A program made the position numbers and the translations under genes. Positions 1 through 6,016 of a stretch of 8,389 nt of DNA are shown here, one piece after another (position 1 is the first letter of the stretch; each line of letters starts with the position of its first letter). Source of the DNA: Flavobacteriia bacterium (GTDB lineage: Bacteria; Bacteroidota; Bacteroidia; Flavobacteriales; Flavobacteriaceae); NCBI GenBank assembly GCA_003973375.1, contig QNYL01000115.1, positions 1 to 8,389 on the forward strand, given 5' to 3'. Below the pieces are notes generated by a model, which saw only the letters and a list, made by a program, of their open reading frames with translations, did not search any database and was not told where the DNA came from.

Positions 1-524
1 GGTTTCCCGGTTCCTTTGCAGATCTCCAGAGCCCTGATGAGGCGTTGCGGATTTTCAATATCGATCTTCTTATAAGTGTCAGGATCCATTTTTTGAAGTG
101 ATTCCTGTAAAGAGGCAATTCCTTTTTCTTTCAGTTCTTCTTTCAGATCGATCCGGATCTGCGGATCAATTTCAGGGAAATCATCGAGACCTTTTAAAAC
201 GGCATCGGCATACAAACCACTGCCGCCTACCATAATGGCAACAGAATGATCTTTAAAGATCTCCTCCAGTTTTTTCAGGGCATCCTTTTCAAAATCGCCT
301 ACACTGTAATCCTCAAAAACCGAACGGTTTTGAATAAAATGGTGTCTGGCCGCATTCAGTTCCTCCTGATCAGGTATCGCAGTACCGGTTTTCATTTCTT
401 TATAGAATTGTCTTGAATCACAGGAAATGATCTCTGTTTTGTATTTTTTTGCCAGAGCGATGCTCAAAGAGGTTTTACCAATGGCGGTTGGTCCGGCAAC
501 ACTTATAAGATATTTGTGATTCAT
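1..524 (-). CDS. miaA: tRNA dimethylallyltransferase MiaA (5' part, cut by window edge)
   Basis: This enzyme transfers a dimethylallyl group from DMAPP to N6 of adenine 37 in tRNAs that read codons starting with U; it acts in the cytoplasm. The first 174 codons are visible, a little over half of the usual length of about 300. Seen in the translation: a P-loop GPTAIGKT at residues 11-18, the conserved D-S-R-Q at 36-39, GGSGLY at 100-105 and NPQRLIRALEI from 158, all MiaA hallmarks in the right order. The ATG at 522-524 is chosen because the P-loop follows after ten residues, as is normal. No Shine-Dalgarno is present, but a TAnnTTTG box ends only five bases before the ATG. The frame is intact to the window edge. 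The gene lies downstream of ndk on the same strand but is separated from it by a terminator, so it is probably transcribed on its own. Identification is secure. Confidence 0.96.
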   Translation of the reverse strand, partial: MNHKYLISVAGPTAIGKTSLSIALAKKYKTEIISCDSRQFYKEMKTGTAIPDQEELNAARHHFIQNRSVFEDYSVGDFEKDALKKLEEIFKDHSVAIMVGGSGLYADAVLKGLDDFPEIDPQIRIDLKEELKEKGIASLQESLQKMDPDTYKKIDIENPQRLIRALEICKGTGK

Positions 525-529
525 AAAGG

Positions 530-537
530 CAAATGTA
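530..537 (-). promoter_or_regulatory. Bacteroidota-type -7 box of miaA
   Basis: Read on the minus strand this is TACATTTG, a full match to the Bacteroidota TAnnTTTG element. It ends five bases before the miaA ATG, so the transcript would start at or within a few bases of the start codon. No TTG is seen at the expected -33 distance; that position falls in the T-tract and stem of the ndk terminator. Confidence 0.5.
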
Positions 538-550
538 AAGAAGAGAAATT

Positions 551-592
551 AAAAATCCCGTAAAGAATTAACTTTACAGGATCTTTTTTTTT
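551..592 (-). terminator. Hairpin terminator of ndk
   Basis: GTAAAG at 560-565 pairs with CTTTAC at 572-577 around a six-base loop. After one C/A mismatch the stem continues with TCC (556-558) against GGA (579-581). On the minus strand a run of five T follows (551-555). On the plus strand the same hairpin is followed by nine T in a row (584-592), so it is symmetrical, but the only gene that reads into it is ndk. Confidence 0.75.
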
Positions 593-607
593 GAGTTATT
601 TTATTTT

Positions 608-1027
608 TTAGAAGATTTCTCTCCCCGCAAAATGAAAAGCTCCCTCAATAGCAGCATTTTCATCACTGTCGGAACCGTGTACGGCATTTTCACCCAAAGA
701 GGTGGCAAAGAGTTTGCGAATGGTTCCTTCAGCAGCCTCTGCCGGATTAGTAGCACCGATCAAGGCACGAAAATCTTCAACAGCATTGTCTTTTTCAAGT
801 ATGGCGGCAACAATAGGTCCACGGGTCATAAACTCAACCAGTTCACCAAAAAAAGGTCTTTCCTTATGAATGGCATAAAAAGTTTCCGCATCTCTTTTGC
901 TCATTTGTGTATATTTCATCGCAACGATCTTAAATCCTGCTGCATTGATCTTTTCTAAAATTGCACCTATGTAACCGTTTTCAACCGCATCGGGTTTGAT
1001 CATGGTAAATGTTCTTCTTGTTGTCAT
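608..1027 (-). CDS. ndk: Nucleoside diphosphate kinase
   Basis: Ndk moves the gamma phosphate of ATP onto other (deoxy)nucleoside diphosphates through a phosphohistidine, balancing the NTP and dNTP pools in the cytoplasm. The 139-residue product has the usual length of about 140. Visible family marks are TMIKPDAV near the N-terminus (Lys11), the Tyr51 region, Arg87 and Thr93 in the nucleotide site, Arg104, and NAVHGSDS with the catalytic His117. The ATG gives a normal Ndk N-terminus and has no Shine-Dalgarno, only an A-rich leader. A good Bacteroidota promoter lies just upstream and a hairpin terminator follows the stop, so it appears to be a single-gene unit. The PhoD-like gene ends 65 bases upstream on the same strand. 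Nothing unusual is seen in the protein. Confidence 0.98.
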   Translation of the reverse strand: MTTRRTFTMIKPDAVENGYIGAILEKINAAGFKIVAMKYTQMSKRDAETFYAIHKERPFFGELVEFMTRGPIVAAILEKDNAVEDFRALIGATNPAEAAEGTIRKLFATSLGENAVHGSDSDENAAIEGAFHFAGREIF

Positions 1028-1047
1028 TTTAAATAGTTTTATTTCTG

Positions 1048-1076
1048 CAAAAATATTGGTTTTGATTAAAAAACAA
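1048..1076 (-). promoter_or_regulatory. Promoter of ndk (TTG-N18-TAnnTTTG)
   Basis: On the minus strand TTG (1074-1076) is followed after 18 bases by TATTTTTG (1048-1055). This fits the flavobacterial pattern of TTG, 17-23 bases, TAnnTTTG. The expected start of transcription gives ndk a short leader of about 15 bases without a Shine-Dalgarno. Confidence 0.65.
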
Positions 1077-1094
1077 GGAAAAATCTTTGTTTTT
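1068..1094 (-). terminator. Weak A/T-rich hairpin at the end of the PhoD-like gene
   Basis: An A-rich arm at 1069-1077 pairs with 1085-1094 (one bulged T at 1088), mostly through A-T pairs, and the 3' arm on the minus strand is itself a T-run. It begins inside the stop codon of the PhoD-like gene and overlaps the -33 element of the ndk promoter. It may act as a weak terminator, but the stem has only two G-C pairs and chance is a real alternative. Confidence 0.3.
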
Positions 1095-2109
1095 AATACT
1101 TTTGAGTTATTTTTTCATATAAAACATTTCCTTCTCCCCGGATCTCCATAGTTACTTTCCTTGCAGACAGATCAAATTTTAAAACGCCAAAATTCTTTTT
1201 TGGAACTACTTTTGAAAGCCTGTATTTATTGGGTTCTCCTTTATAAGCAGTATATGAATGCGTCATTCCGCTTGAGGTAAAATCGATTAGCGGGTAAGGA
1301 ACATTTTTTAGTTTTTTTGAGGAAATTTCGGCTATATGCCGGTCGCCGGAAAGTATGATCACCCCTTTGGCTTTTGATCCGGAGATGATCCTTTCCAGTT
1401 TATCCACTTCATGCGGCATATTTCCCCAGGTCTCGAATCCGTGTTCGTATGAAAGGAACTGAATACTGCTCATGATGATATTGAAATCGGCATCAGATTG
1501 ATACAATTTCTCTTTAAGCCATCTCCACTGTTTATCTCCCAGCATGGTTCCCTCGCCGTATTTGTTGGGTTTATACCTTTTCTTAGTCTTATGATCGCGG
1601 GTAAGTGCACTTCTGAAATAGCGTGTATCCAGTAAGATAATCCTTATCTTATGCTTGTTGACAATAAAATCCTTAGAAAAATAGACACCCTTTTGCTTTC
1701 TTCTTACATCATCGGGTTTTACATCAAAAAAGTTGAGAAATAATTGTTGGGAAGTATCTTTCATCGGGTATTCCTTACCCGCATCATTGGCACCAAAATC
1801 GTGATCATCCCAGGTGCTGAGAATTTCTGTTTTTTTGGTAAAGTTAAGGTAAACACTGTCGTTTTTCTGTTTGTTGTAATTCTTTAGCATCAAAGGCATA
1901 TCCTCGGTATCACTGTAGATCACATCGCCTCCCCAGATAAAAATATCAGGATGGTTTTTCAGGATCTCATTCCATAATTTATTTTCAATCTCCTGATTGT
2001 CACAAGAGCCAAAGGCTATAACAAAATCATTTTTTTGTTGCGCTACCGCTGTATTGTAAAAATTTGTAAGCCAAATAATTAAAAATATGAACAGCGTTTT
2101 GTTTATCAT
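1093..2109 (-). CDS. Secreted PhoD-like metallophosphatase (alkaline phosphatase D family)
   Basis: The 338-residue product has a signal peptide (hydrophobic 5-20, likely cut after AVA at 23), with no lipobox Cys, so it should be periplasmic or exported. The rest follows the PhoD metallophosphatase pattern: FGSCD at 33-37, GGDVIYSD at 60-67, [11 protein letters not shown] at 99-109, LDTRYFR at 160-166, [10 protein letters not shown] at 189-198, SGDRH at 254-258 and FTSSGMTH at 277-284. The Asp, Asn and His residues in these motifs form the metal centre in this family, which hydrolyses phosphomonoesters or phosphodiesters. The substrate here is unknown; a role in phosphate scavenging or in breaking down envelope or extracellular phosphoesters is inference. 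It is shorter than Bacillus PhoD and lacks that enzyme's N-terminal domain. It diverges from the nrnA operon. No clear TAnnTTTG box was found upstream; a TATAATTTTA stretch lies about 25 bases before the ATG. Confidence 0.9.
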   Translation of the reverse strand: MINKTLFIFLIIWLTNFYNTAVAQQKNDFVIAFGSCDNQEIENKLWNEILKNHPDIFIWGGDVIYSDTEDMPLMLKNYNKQKNDSVYLNFTKKTEILSTWDDHDFGANDAGKEYPMKDTSQQLFLNFFDVKPDDVRRKQKGVYFSKDFIVNKHKIRIILLDTRYFRSALTRDHKTKKRYKPNKYGEGTMLGDKQWRWLKEKLYQSDADFNIIMSSIQFLSYEHGFETWGNMPHEVDKLERIISGSKAKGVIILSGDRHIAEISSKKLKNVPYPLIDFTSSGMTHSYTAYKGEPNKYRLSKVVPKKNFGVLKFDLSARKVTMEIRGEGNVLYEKITQKY

Positions 2110-2157
2110 CTTTTAATGTATTTTCTATGGTAAAATTATACAAAAGATCTCAATTCC

Positions 2158-2176
2158 TTATCGGGAAACCCGATAA
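2158..2176. repeat. Perfect inverted repeat between divergent genes
   Basis: TTATCGGG (2158-2165) and CCCGATAA (2169-2176) are exact reverse complements around a three-base AAA centre. The element sits about 50 bases upstream of the PhoD-like gene and about 70 bases upstream of nrnA. No T-tract follows directly on either strand, which argues against a terminator. It could be a protein-binding operator or a hairpin in the leader of a transcript started further away. The function is not known. Confidence 0.6.
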
Positions 2177-2231
2177 TATTTCCTTTAAGTTTTTTTAAGA
2201 TAATATTTTAAACCGATCCTTGATTTTTTAT

Positions 2232-2239
2232 TATCTTCG
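2232..2239 (+). promoter_or_regulatory. -7 box of the nrnA-gldI operon
   Basis: TATCTTCG matches the Bacteroidota TAnnTTTG element at seven of eight positions. It ends six bases before the nrnA ATG, so the mRNA would be nearly leaderless. No TTG stands at the proper -33 distance; the TTG at 2220-2222 is only nine bases upstream, too close. Confidence 0.45.
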
Positions 2240-2245
2240 CAACCT

Positions 2246-3271
2246 ATGAATTCAACAGATATTCAAAACATTCATTCTTTATTATCAAAGCCCAAGAAGA
2301 TCGCTATAGTCCCTCACAGAAATCCTGATGGAGATGCCTATGGATCGAGTTTGGGTTTGTATTTGTTTTTAAAGGAAATGAAGCATGATGTTCATGTGGT
2401 ATCCCCCAATGAGGCTCCTGCTTTTCTGAACTGGTTGCCCGGAAGAGAAGATGTGGTGATCTTTGAAGAGGATAAGGCTAATGCAACCAGGATCATTGAG
2501 GAGGCTCAGATCATTTTTATAATGGATTTCAATGCCTTACACCGCGTAGGAGAACCCATGCAAAAGGTACTCGAATCGGTTAAACCGGTGTATATTATGA
2601 TCGATCATCATCCGGAACCTGATAATTTTGCTGATTATACCTACTCTGATACAAAGGTGTGTTCCACCTGCCAAATGTTATACCAGTTTTATGAAATGTT
2701 AGGAGTAACCGATAAAATCACAAAAGATATGGCTACCTGTTTATACACAGGGATCCTTACCGATACAGGCTCTTTTCGTTTTCCTTCAACAACCAGTAAA
2801 ACGCATCTTATCGTTGCCGATTTGCTGGACAGAGGTGTGGAGCATGCCAGAATTTATAACAGGATCTATGAGAATTCCATCAATAGGTTGCATCTGCTTG
2901 GCAGGGCTCTTGAGAATCTGAAATATCTGAAGAAATACAAAACAGCATATATCACATTGTCTAACAGTGAGTTGCATAGGTTTAATTTTAAAAAAGGAGA
3001 TACTGAAGGATTTGTAAATTATGCACTTTCTCTGGAAGATACGGTTTTGGCAGCTATTTTTATAGAAGATAAACAACAGGGGATCATAAAGATCTCTTTC
3101 CGCTCAGTTGGCGATTTCAGTGTAAATGATCTGGCCCGAAAATATTTTAACGGCGGAGGCCATATCAATGCTGCGGGAGGAAGAAGCGAATTATCTTTAA
3201 AAGAGACCATTCACCGGTTTACCTCAATTTTGCCCCAGTATGAAGAACAACTAAATAAAGATCATGAATAA
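2246..3271 (+). CDS. nrnA: DHH/DHHA1 phosphoesterase, NrnA type (nanoRNase / pAp phosphatase)
   Basis: Proteins of this family degrade 2-5 nt RNA oligomers and often dephosphorylate pAp to AMP in the cytoplasm, using a two-metal site. The 341-residue product has the normal length and both domains. The DHH domain shows HRNPDGDAYGS at 24-34, Asp94 in IMDFNALHR, the name-giving DHH at 120-122 and LTDTGSF with Asp173. The C-terminal DHHA1 domain ends with the substrate-binding GGGHINAAGG at 303-312. All expected metal ligands are present, so it should be active. The ATG is supported by the -7 box six bases upstream and by motif I at the usual distance from the N-terminus. It overlaps gldI by eight bases, which implies translational coupling. 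The NrnA assignment rests on domain order and motifs; whether both activities are present cannot be read from the sequence. Confidence 0.92.
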   Translation: MNSTDIQNIHSLLSKPKKIAIVPHRNPDGDAYGSSLGLYLFLKEMKHDVHVVSPNEAPAFLNWLPGREDVVIFEEDKANATRIIEEAQIIFIMDFNALHRVGEPMQKVLESVKPVYIMIDHHPEPDNFADYTYSDTKVCSTCQMLYQFYEMLGVTDKITKDMATCLYTGILTDTGSFRFPSTTSKTHLIVADLLDRGVEHARIYNRIYENSINRLHLLGRALENLKYLKKYKTAYITLSNSELHRFNFKKGDTEGFVNYALSLEDTVLAAIFIEDKQQGIIKISFRSVGDFSVNDLARKYFNGGGHINAAGGRSELSLKETIHRFTSILPQYEEQLNKDHE

Positions 3272-3797
3272 GTTTTTTTTAGTAGTCCTGTTTGTCGTTA
3301 CGCTGATTTCCTGTTCCGGTCCGGAGCCGAGAAAACCCGTAATCAGAAAAACAGGATCTTTTATGAAAGAATCGATAAAAAGGAATAAAGCACTCAATAC
3401 GCTGGAAGAAGATATGCTTAAAGCCAAGCTTAAAAAAGATTCGATACATAATTACTTCAATTCATCAAAAGGTTTCTGGTATTTTTATAACAAAAGAGAT
3501 TCCTTACAGACAAAATATCCTGAAAAAGGGGATGAAGTAATTTATACTTACGAGGTTAAACGTCTGAATGATTCGATCCTTTATTCTAAAGAGGAGATAG
3601 GAAAAAAGCATTATCTGGTGGATAAAGAAGAGCTGATCACCGGATTACAAGATGGGCTTAAGCTGATGCATCCCGGTGAAGAAGTTACCTTTTTGTTTCC
3701 TTCGCACAAGGCATTTGGTTACACCGGAAATGAAAGAGTGATGCCCAACGAACCCCTGATTTATACCGTAGAATTAATTGAAATAAATAAAAAATAA
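3264..3797 (+). CDS. gldI: Gliding-motility lipoprotein GldI (FKBP-like)
   Basis: GldI is an envelope lipoprotein required for gliding in Flavobacterium johnsoniae, where it is thought to help fold other envelope proteins. The 177-residue product has a lipoprotein signal with LISC and the acylated Cys17, followed by SGPEPRKP, then a charged helical linker to about residue 80 and an FKBP-like domain at about 85-175 (EELITGLQDGLKLMHPGEE and FPSHKAFGY). The match to GldI covers the whole length, including the N-terminal linker. Two active-site positions of classic FKBPs look changed: the Trp of the GW-E-G motif is Leu (GLQDG), and the F-D-x-S segment reads ILYSKE without the Asp. Isomerase activity is therefore uncertain. 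The ATG overlaps the end of nrnA by eight bases, and the fused immunophilin gene follows after ten bases. Its presence suggests, but does not prove, that the organism glides. Confidence 0.93.
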   Translation: MNKFFLVVLFVVTLISCSGPEPRKPVIRKTGSFMKESIKRNKALNTLEEDMLKAKLKKDSIHNYFNSSKGFWYFYNKRDSLQTKYPEKGDEVIYTYEVKRLNDSILYSKEEIGKKHYLVDKEELITGLQDGLKLMHPGEEVTFLFPSHKAFGYTGNERVMPNEPLIYTVELIEINKK

Positions 3798-3807
3798 AGC
3801 AATAGTT

Positions 3808-4917
3808 ATGAAACTGATTAAAATTTCGATACTGATATTAATTTTAGGATTAACATCATGTAAATCAACAAAGTACCCTGATCTTGATAAAGGTCTGTAC
3901 GCTGATATTGAAACAGATAAAGGCGATATCCTTTTAAAACTTGAATTTGAGGATGTACCGGTAACTGTAGCGAATTTTGTTTCGTTAGCCGAAGGAACCA
4001 ATCCTTATGTAGCAGATGAGTACAAAGGAAAGCCTTTTTACGACGGGTTAAAATTCCATCGTGTGGTTAAAGATTTTGTGATCCAGGGAGGCGATCCGAG
4101 AGGAAACGGATCCGGAGGCCCGGGGTATATCTTTGAAGATGAATTTCCTGTAAATGATGAAGGTAACTTGTTGTTATCTCACAATGGCCCAGGCGTATTA
4201 TCTATGGCCAATTCCGGTCCTGATGCCAACGGATCACAGTTTTTTATCACTTTTAAGGAAACCAAATGGCTGGATGGCCGCCATACAGTTTTCGGTCATG
4301 TGGTAAGCGGACAGGATGTGGTAAAAAAGATTGAAAAGGATGATGTAATCAAAGCGATAAAGATCATCAGAGTAGGTAAAGAGGCTAAAAAATTCGATGC
4401 CAAAGCGGTGTTCTCCCAGTATTTTAAAAAGCTTGAGGAGCAAAAGAAGAGACAGGAAGAAAAGAAAGAACAAATAAAAGCCAAGATCATCTCATTTGTT
4501 AAAGATAATGAGGCAAAGGCAAAAGTACTTCCTTCCGGATTAAAGATTATTACCATAACAGAGGGTGACGGAGCTAAACCCAAAACAGGTACCAAAGTAC
4601 CGGTAAATTATGAAGGTTATTTTACCACCGGAGATCTGTTTGATACCAATGTTAAGAGTATTGCCAAAGCTTTTGGCAAATACAACAGTAAAAGAGACCA
4701 GATGGGTGGTTATAATCCTATTCCTATGCAATATGGTCCGGATGCACAGTTGATCGCCGGCTTTAGAGAGGGCTTGCAACAAATGAAATACGGTGACAAG
4801 GTTTTGCTGATCATCCCGTCTTACCTGGCTTATGGTGAGCAGGGGTCACGCGGGGTAATTCCTCCAAATACCGACCTGTGGTTTGTGCTGGAAATAGTTA
4901 AGGATAAAGAAAAATAA
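3808..4917 (+). CDS. Dual-family immunophilin lipoprotein: cyclophilin-FKBP fusion
   Basis: This 369-residue protein joins two unrelated prolyl-isomerase families. It starts with a lipoprotein signal (LTSC, Cys18). The cyclophilin domain spans about 30-192, with FHRVVKDFVIQGGDP at 83-97 (catalytic Arg85), MANSGPDANGSQFFI at 133-147 and WLDGRHTVFG at 154-163; Arg, Gln, Phe, Trp and His positions of active cyclophilins are kept. A charged, helix-forming linker (about 205-238, rich in Lys, Glu and Gln) leads to an FKBP domain at about 243-366, with VNYEGYFTTGDLFDT and AGFREGLQQMKYGDKV; FD is kept while the usual Trp is Phe. About 30 residues between the FDT and LIAGF segments are longer than in minimal FKBPs. 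Fusions in this order have been described in Flavobacterium. It is the last gene of the nrnA operon, closed by a strong terminator. It probably folds exported proteins at the periplasmic face of a membrane. Confidence 0.93.
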   Translation: MKLIKISILILILGLTSCKSTKYPDLDKGLYADIETDKGDILLKLEFEDVPVTVANFVSLAEGTNPYVADEYKGKPFYDGLKFHRVVKDFVIQGGDPRGNGSGGPGYIFEDEFPVNDEGNLLLSHNGPGVLSMANSGPDANGSQFFITFKETKWLDGRHTVFGHVVSGQDVVKKIEKDDVIKAIKIIRVGKEAKKFDAKAVFSQYFKKLEEQKKRQEEKKEQIKAKIISFVKDNEAKAKVLPSGLKIITITEGDGAKPKTGTKVPVNYEGYFTTGDLFDTNVKSIAKAFGKYNSKRDQMGGYNPIPMQYGPDAQLIAGFREGLQQMKYGDKVLLIIPSYLAYGEQGSRGVIPPNTDLWFVLEIVKDKEK

Positions 4918-4936
4918 GACCGTTGCAATAAAATTG

Positions 4937-4976
4937 AAAAACCACTGTATGTTTTAAAAGTACAGTGGTTTTTTTA
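4937..4976 (+). terminator. Strong intrinsic terminator of the nrnA-gldI-immunophilin operon
   Basis: ACCACTGTA (4941-4949) pairs perfectly with TACAGTGGT (4961-4969) around an 11-base loop. The stem extends by four A-T pairs at its base, and the 3' arm runs into a tract of seven or eight T. It starts about 20 bases after the immunophilin stop codon. Confidence 0.93.
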
Positions 4977-5033
4977 TTTGGTCATATCCTTTTCTATATG
5001 AATTTTTTTTACTTGCTTTGGTAAATAATCATT

Positions 5034-5786
5034 TTGATCAGTTTCTGTGATATTCATTTAACAAAAGAACCGGCTTTGAAAAAAGACTCTCCCAATTTTA
5101 AGTATTATTTAAATGCTTTAAAAAGATCTCCTAATTTTTCGGGTTTTTCAGATGATATTATGAATGAGATCTTAAATGTGTTTTATGTAGAAACCTGGTC
5201 GAAAGGCGATCTTTCCTTTGAAGGGGATAAGACCCTGCACACTTTTTATTTTGTCGTTTCCGGAAGGATTAAGACGTATAAGGTCAATCCTGAAACCGGA
5301 AATGAATTTATCCTTTATATCAATGCTCCCGGCGACATTTTTGATGTGATATGTCTATTAGACGGCAAGCGGCATGATGTGGAAATGGAAGCTCTTGATG
5401 ATGTGACCCTGCTGGCTGCGCCTATTGATGTTGTAAGAGAATGGATTATGAAACATGCCGAATTCAACAAAATACTCTTACCTTACCTTGCCGATAAATT
5501 TCGGGTGATGGAAGAAAAAGCAAACGATCTTGCTTTGTTTGATACCTGGACGAGAACCGTTAAACTTTTTATAAAACACACCAAAGTAAATATGCACGGA
5601 TCAGAATTAAAACTGATCAATAATTTATCGCATAGTGAGATTGCCAAAATAATAGGTACTTCAAAAAATGTGATCAACAGGCATATCCAGCGTTTAAAAA
5701 ATGAGAAGATCCTTCATGTGGACCGAAAACATATTGAGATCGAAAATCTTCAGGGACTTTTAAATAAACTGAAGAATCATTCCTAA
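5034..5786 (+). CDS. Crp/Fnr-family transcriptional regulator, non-ATG start
   Basis: The product (up to 250 residues) has an N-terminal cyclic-nucleotide-binding-like beta-roll at about 45-140 (WSKGDLSFEGD, FYFVVSGRIKTYKV, FILYINAPGDIFDV), a long dimer helix at about 140-170, and a C-terminal winged helix with LSHSEIAKIIGTSKNVINRHIQRL at 198-221. The phosphate-binding cassette of cAMP-binding Crp (GE followed by R-S) is not visible: the segment reads PGDIFDVICLLDGKRHDVEME. There is no N-terminal Cys cluster as in Fnr (only Cys5 and Cys107). The signal is therefore unknown. The start is unusual: an in-frame TAA lies at 5022-5024, the next ATG is codon 43 inside the domain, and only TTG at 5034 or TTG at 5076 (or rarer codons) would give a complete fold. 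TTG 5034 is given here. The gene precedes a putative stress module and may control it; that is inference from position. Confidence 0.88.
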   Translation: MISFCDIHLTKEPALKKDSPNFKYYLNALKRSPNFSGFSDDIMNEILNVFYVETWSKGDLSFEGDKTLHTFYFVVSGRIKTYKVNPETGNEFILYINAPGDIFDVICLLDGKRHDVEMEALDDVTLLAAPIDVVREWIMKHAEFNKILLPYLADKFRVMEEKANDLALFDTWTRTVKLFIKHTKVNMHGSELKLINNLSHSEIAKIIGTSKNVINRHIQRLKNEKILHVDRKHIEIENLQGLLNKLKNHS

Positions 5787-5873
5787 TCTTACAGGTTTCT
5801 TATTTGGTTAAATACAATTCTACATTTTTTTTCAGTAAAGAGCTTCTGCTTTTAGAGTATTTATATATATATT

Positions 5874-5886
5874 GCTGTTAAACAGC
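5874..5886. repeat. 13-bp palindrome upstream of the stress module
   Basis: GCTGTT and AACAGC are exact reverse complements around one central A. The site lies about 100 bases upstream of the -7 box at 5978, just after a TA-alternating stretch. It does not match the classic Crp (TGTGA/TCACA) or Fnr (TTGAT/ATCAA) half sites. It could be an operator for the neighbouring regulator, but a palindrome of this size can also occur by chance. Confidence 0.4.
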
Positions 5887-5909
5887 TTATTATTTTGTTT
5901 GCAATTCTT

Positions 5910-5939
5910 TTCAGTTAAAATTTAGTTAAAACTTCAGTT
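5910..5939 (+). repeat. Tandem 11-bp repeat with a third partial copy (possible operator)
   Basis: TTCAGTTAAAA (5910-5920) is followed without a gap by TTTAGTTAAAA (5921-5931), ten of eleven bases identical. A shorter copy, TTCAGTT, begins 12 bases further on (5933-5939). The spacing of 11-12 bases is about one turn of DNA, so all copies face the same side of the helix. They lie roughly 40-70 bases upstream of the -7 box, where activators usually bind. Confidence 0.5.
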
Positions 5940-5954
5940 TGTCACCTTAGGGTG

Positions 5955-5985
5955 TTTTTATACCTTTTTATTGGTTCTAACTTTG
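5955..5985 (+). promoter_or_regulatory. Promoter of the stress module
   Basis: TAACTTTG (5978-5985) is a full match to the Bacteroidota -7 element. Eighteen bases upstream a T-run (5955-5959) stands where the -33 TTG/TTTG is expected, so that half is weak, which would suit a promoter that needs an activator. The predicted leader is about 25 bases with no Shine-Dalgarno at a useful distance from the ATG at 6017. Confidence 0.6.
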
Positions 5986-6016
5986 ATGTTGTATTAGAGG
6001 CTTAAAATATAAAAAC

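Noticed and set aside
632..958. Plus-strand ORF of 108 codons opposite ndk
   Set aside because: It lies fully antisense to a secure ndk gene and its translation has no domain-like pattern.
2786..3210. Minus-strand ORFs opposite nrnA
   Set aside because: They are shadows of a conserved coding frame, with no start context and Cys/Phe/Ile-rich nonsense-like composition.
4234..4782. Minus-strand ORFs opposite the immunophilin gene, one beginning with a Phe/Leu-rich stretch
   Set aside because: The Leu/Phe-rich sequence is the reverse reading of the Lys/Glu-rich linker, not a membrane protein.
4998..5024. Eight-codon ORF (MNFFYLLW) upstream of the Crp-type gene, a possible leader peptide
   Set aside because: Too short to support; no attenuator-like hairpin follows it and the T-run explains the hydrophobic codons.
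5013..5036. Two near -7 boxes (TTGCTTTG and TCATTTTG) before the Crp-type gene
   Set aside because: Each matches seven of eight positions, neither has a good -33 partner, and they imply different starts, so neither is listed as a feature.
5858..5873. TA-alternating stretch, possible microsatellite or curved DNA
   Set aside because: Only a few TA units; ordinary for an AT-rich intergenic region.
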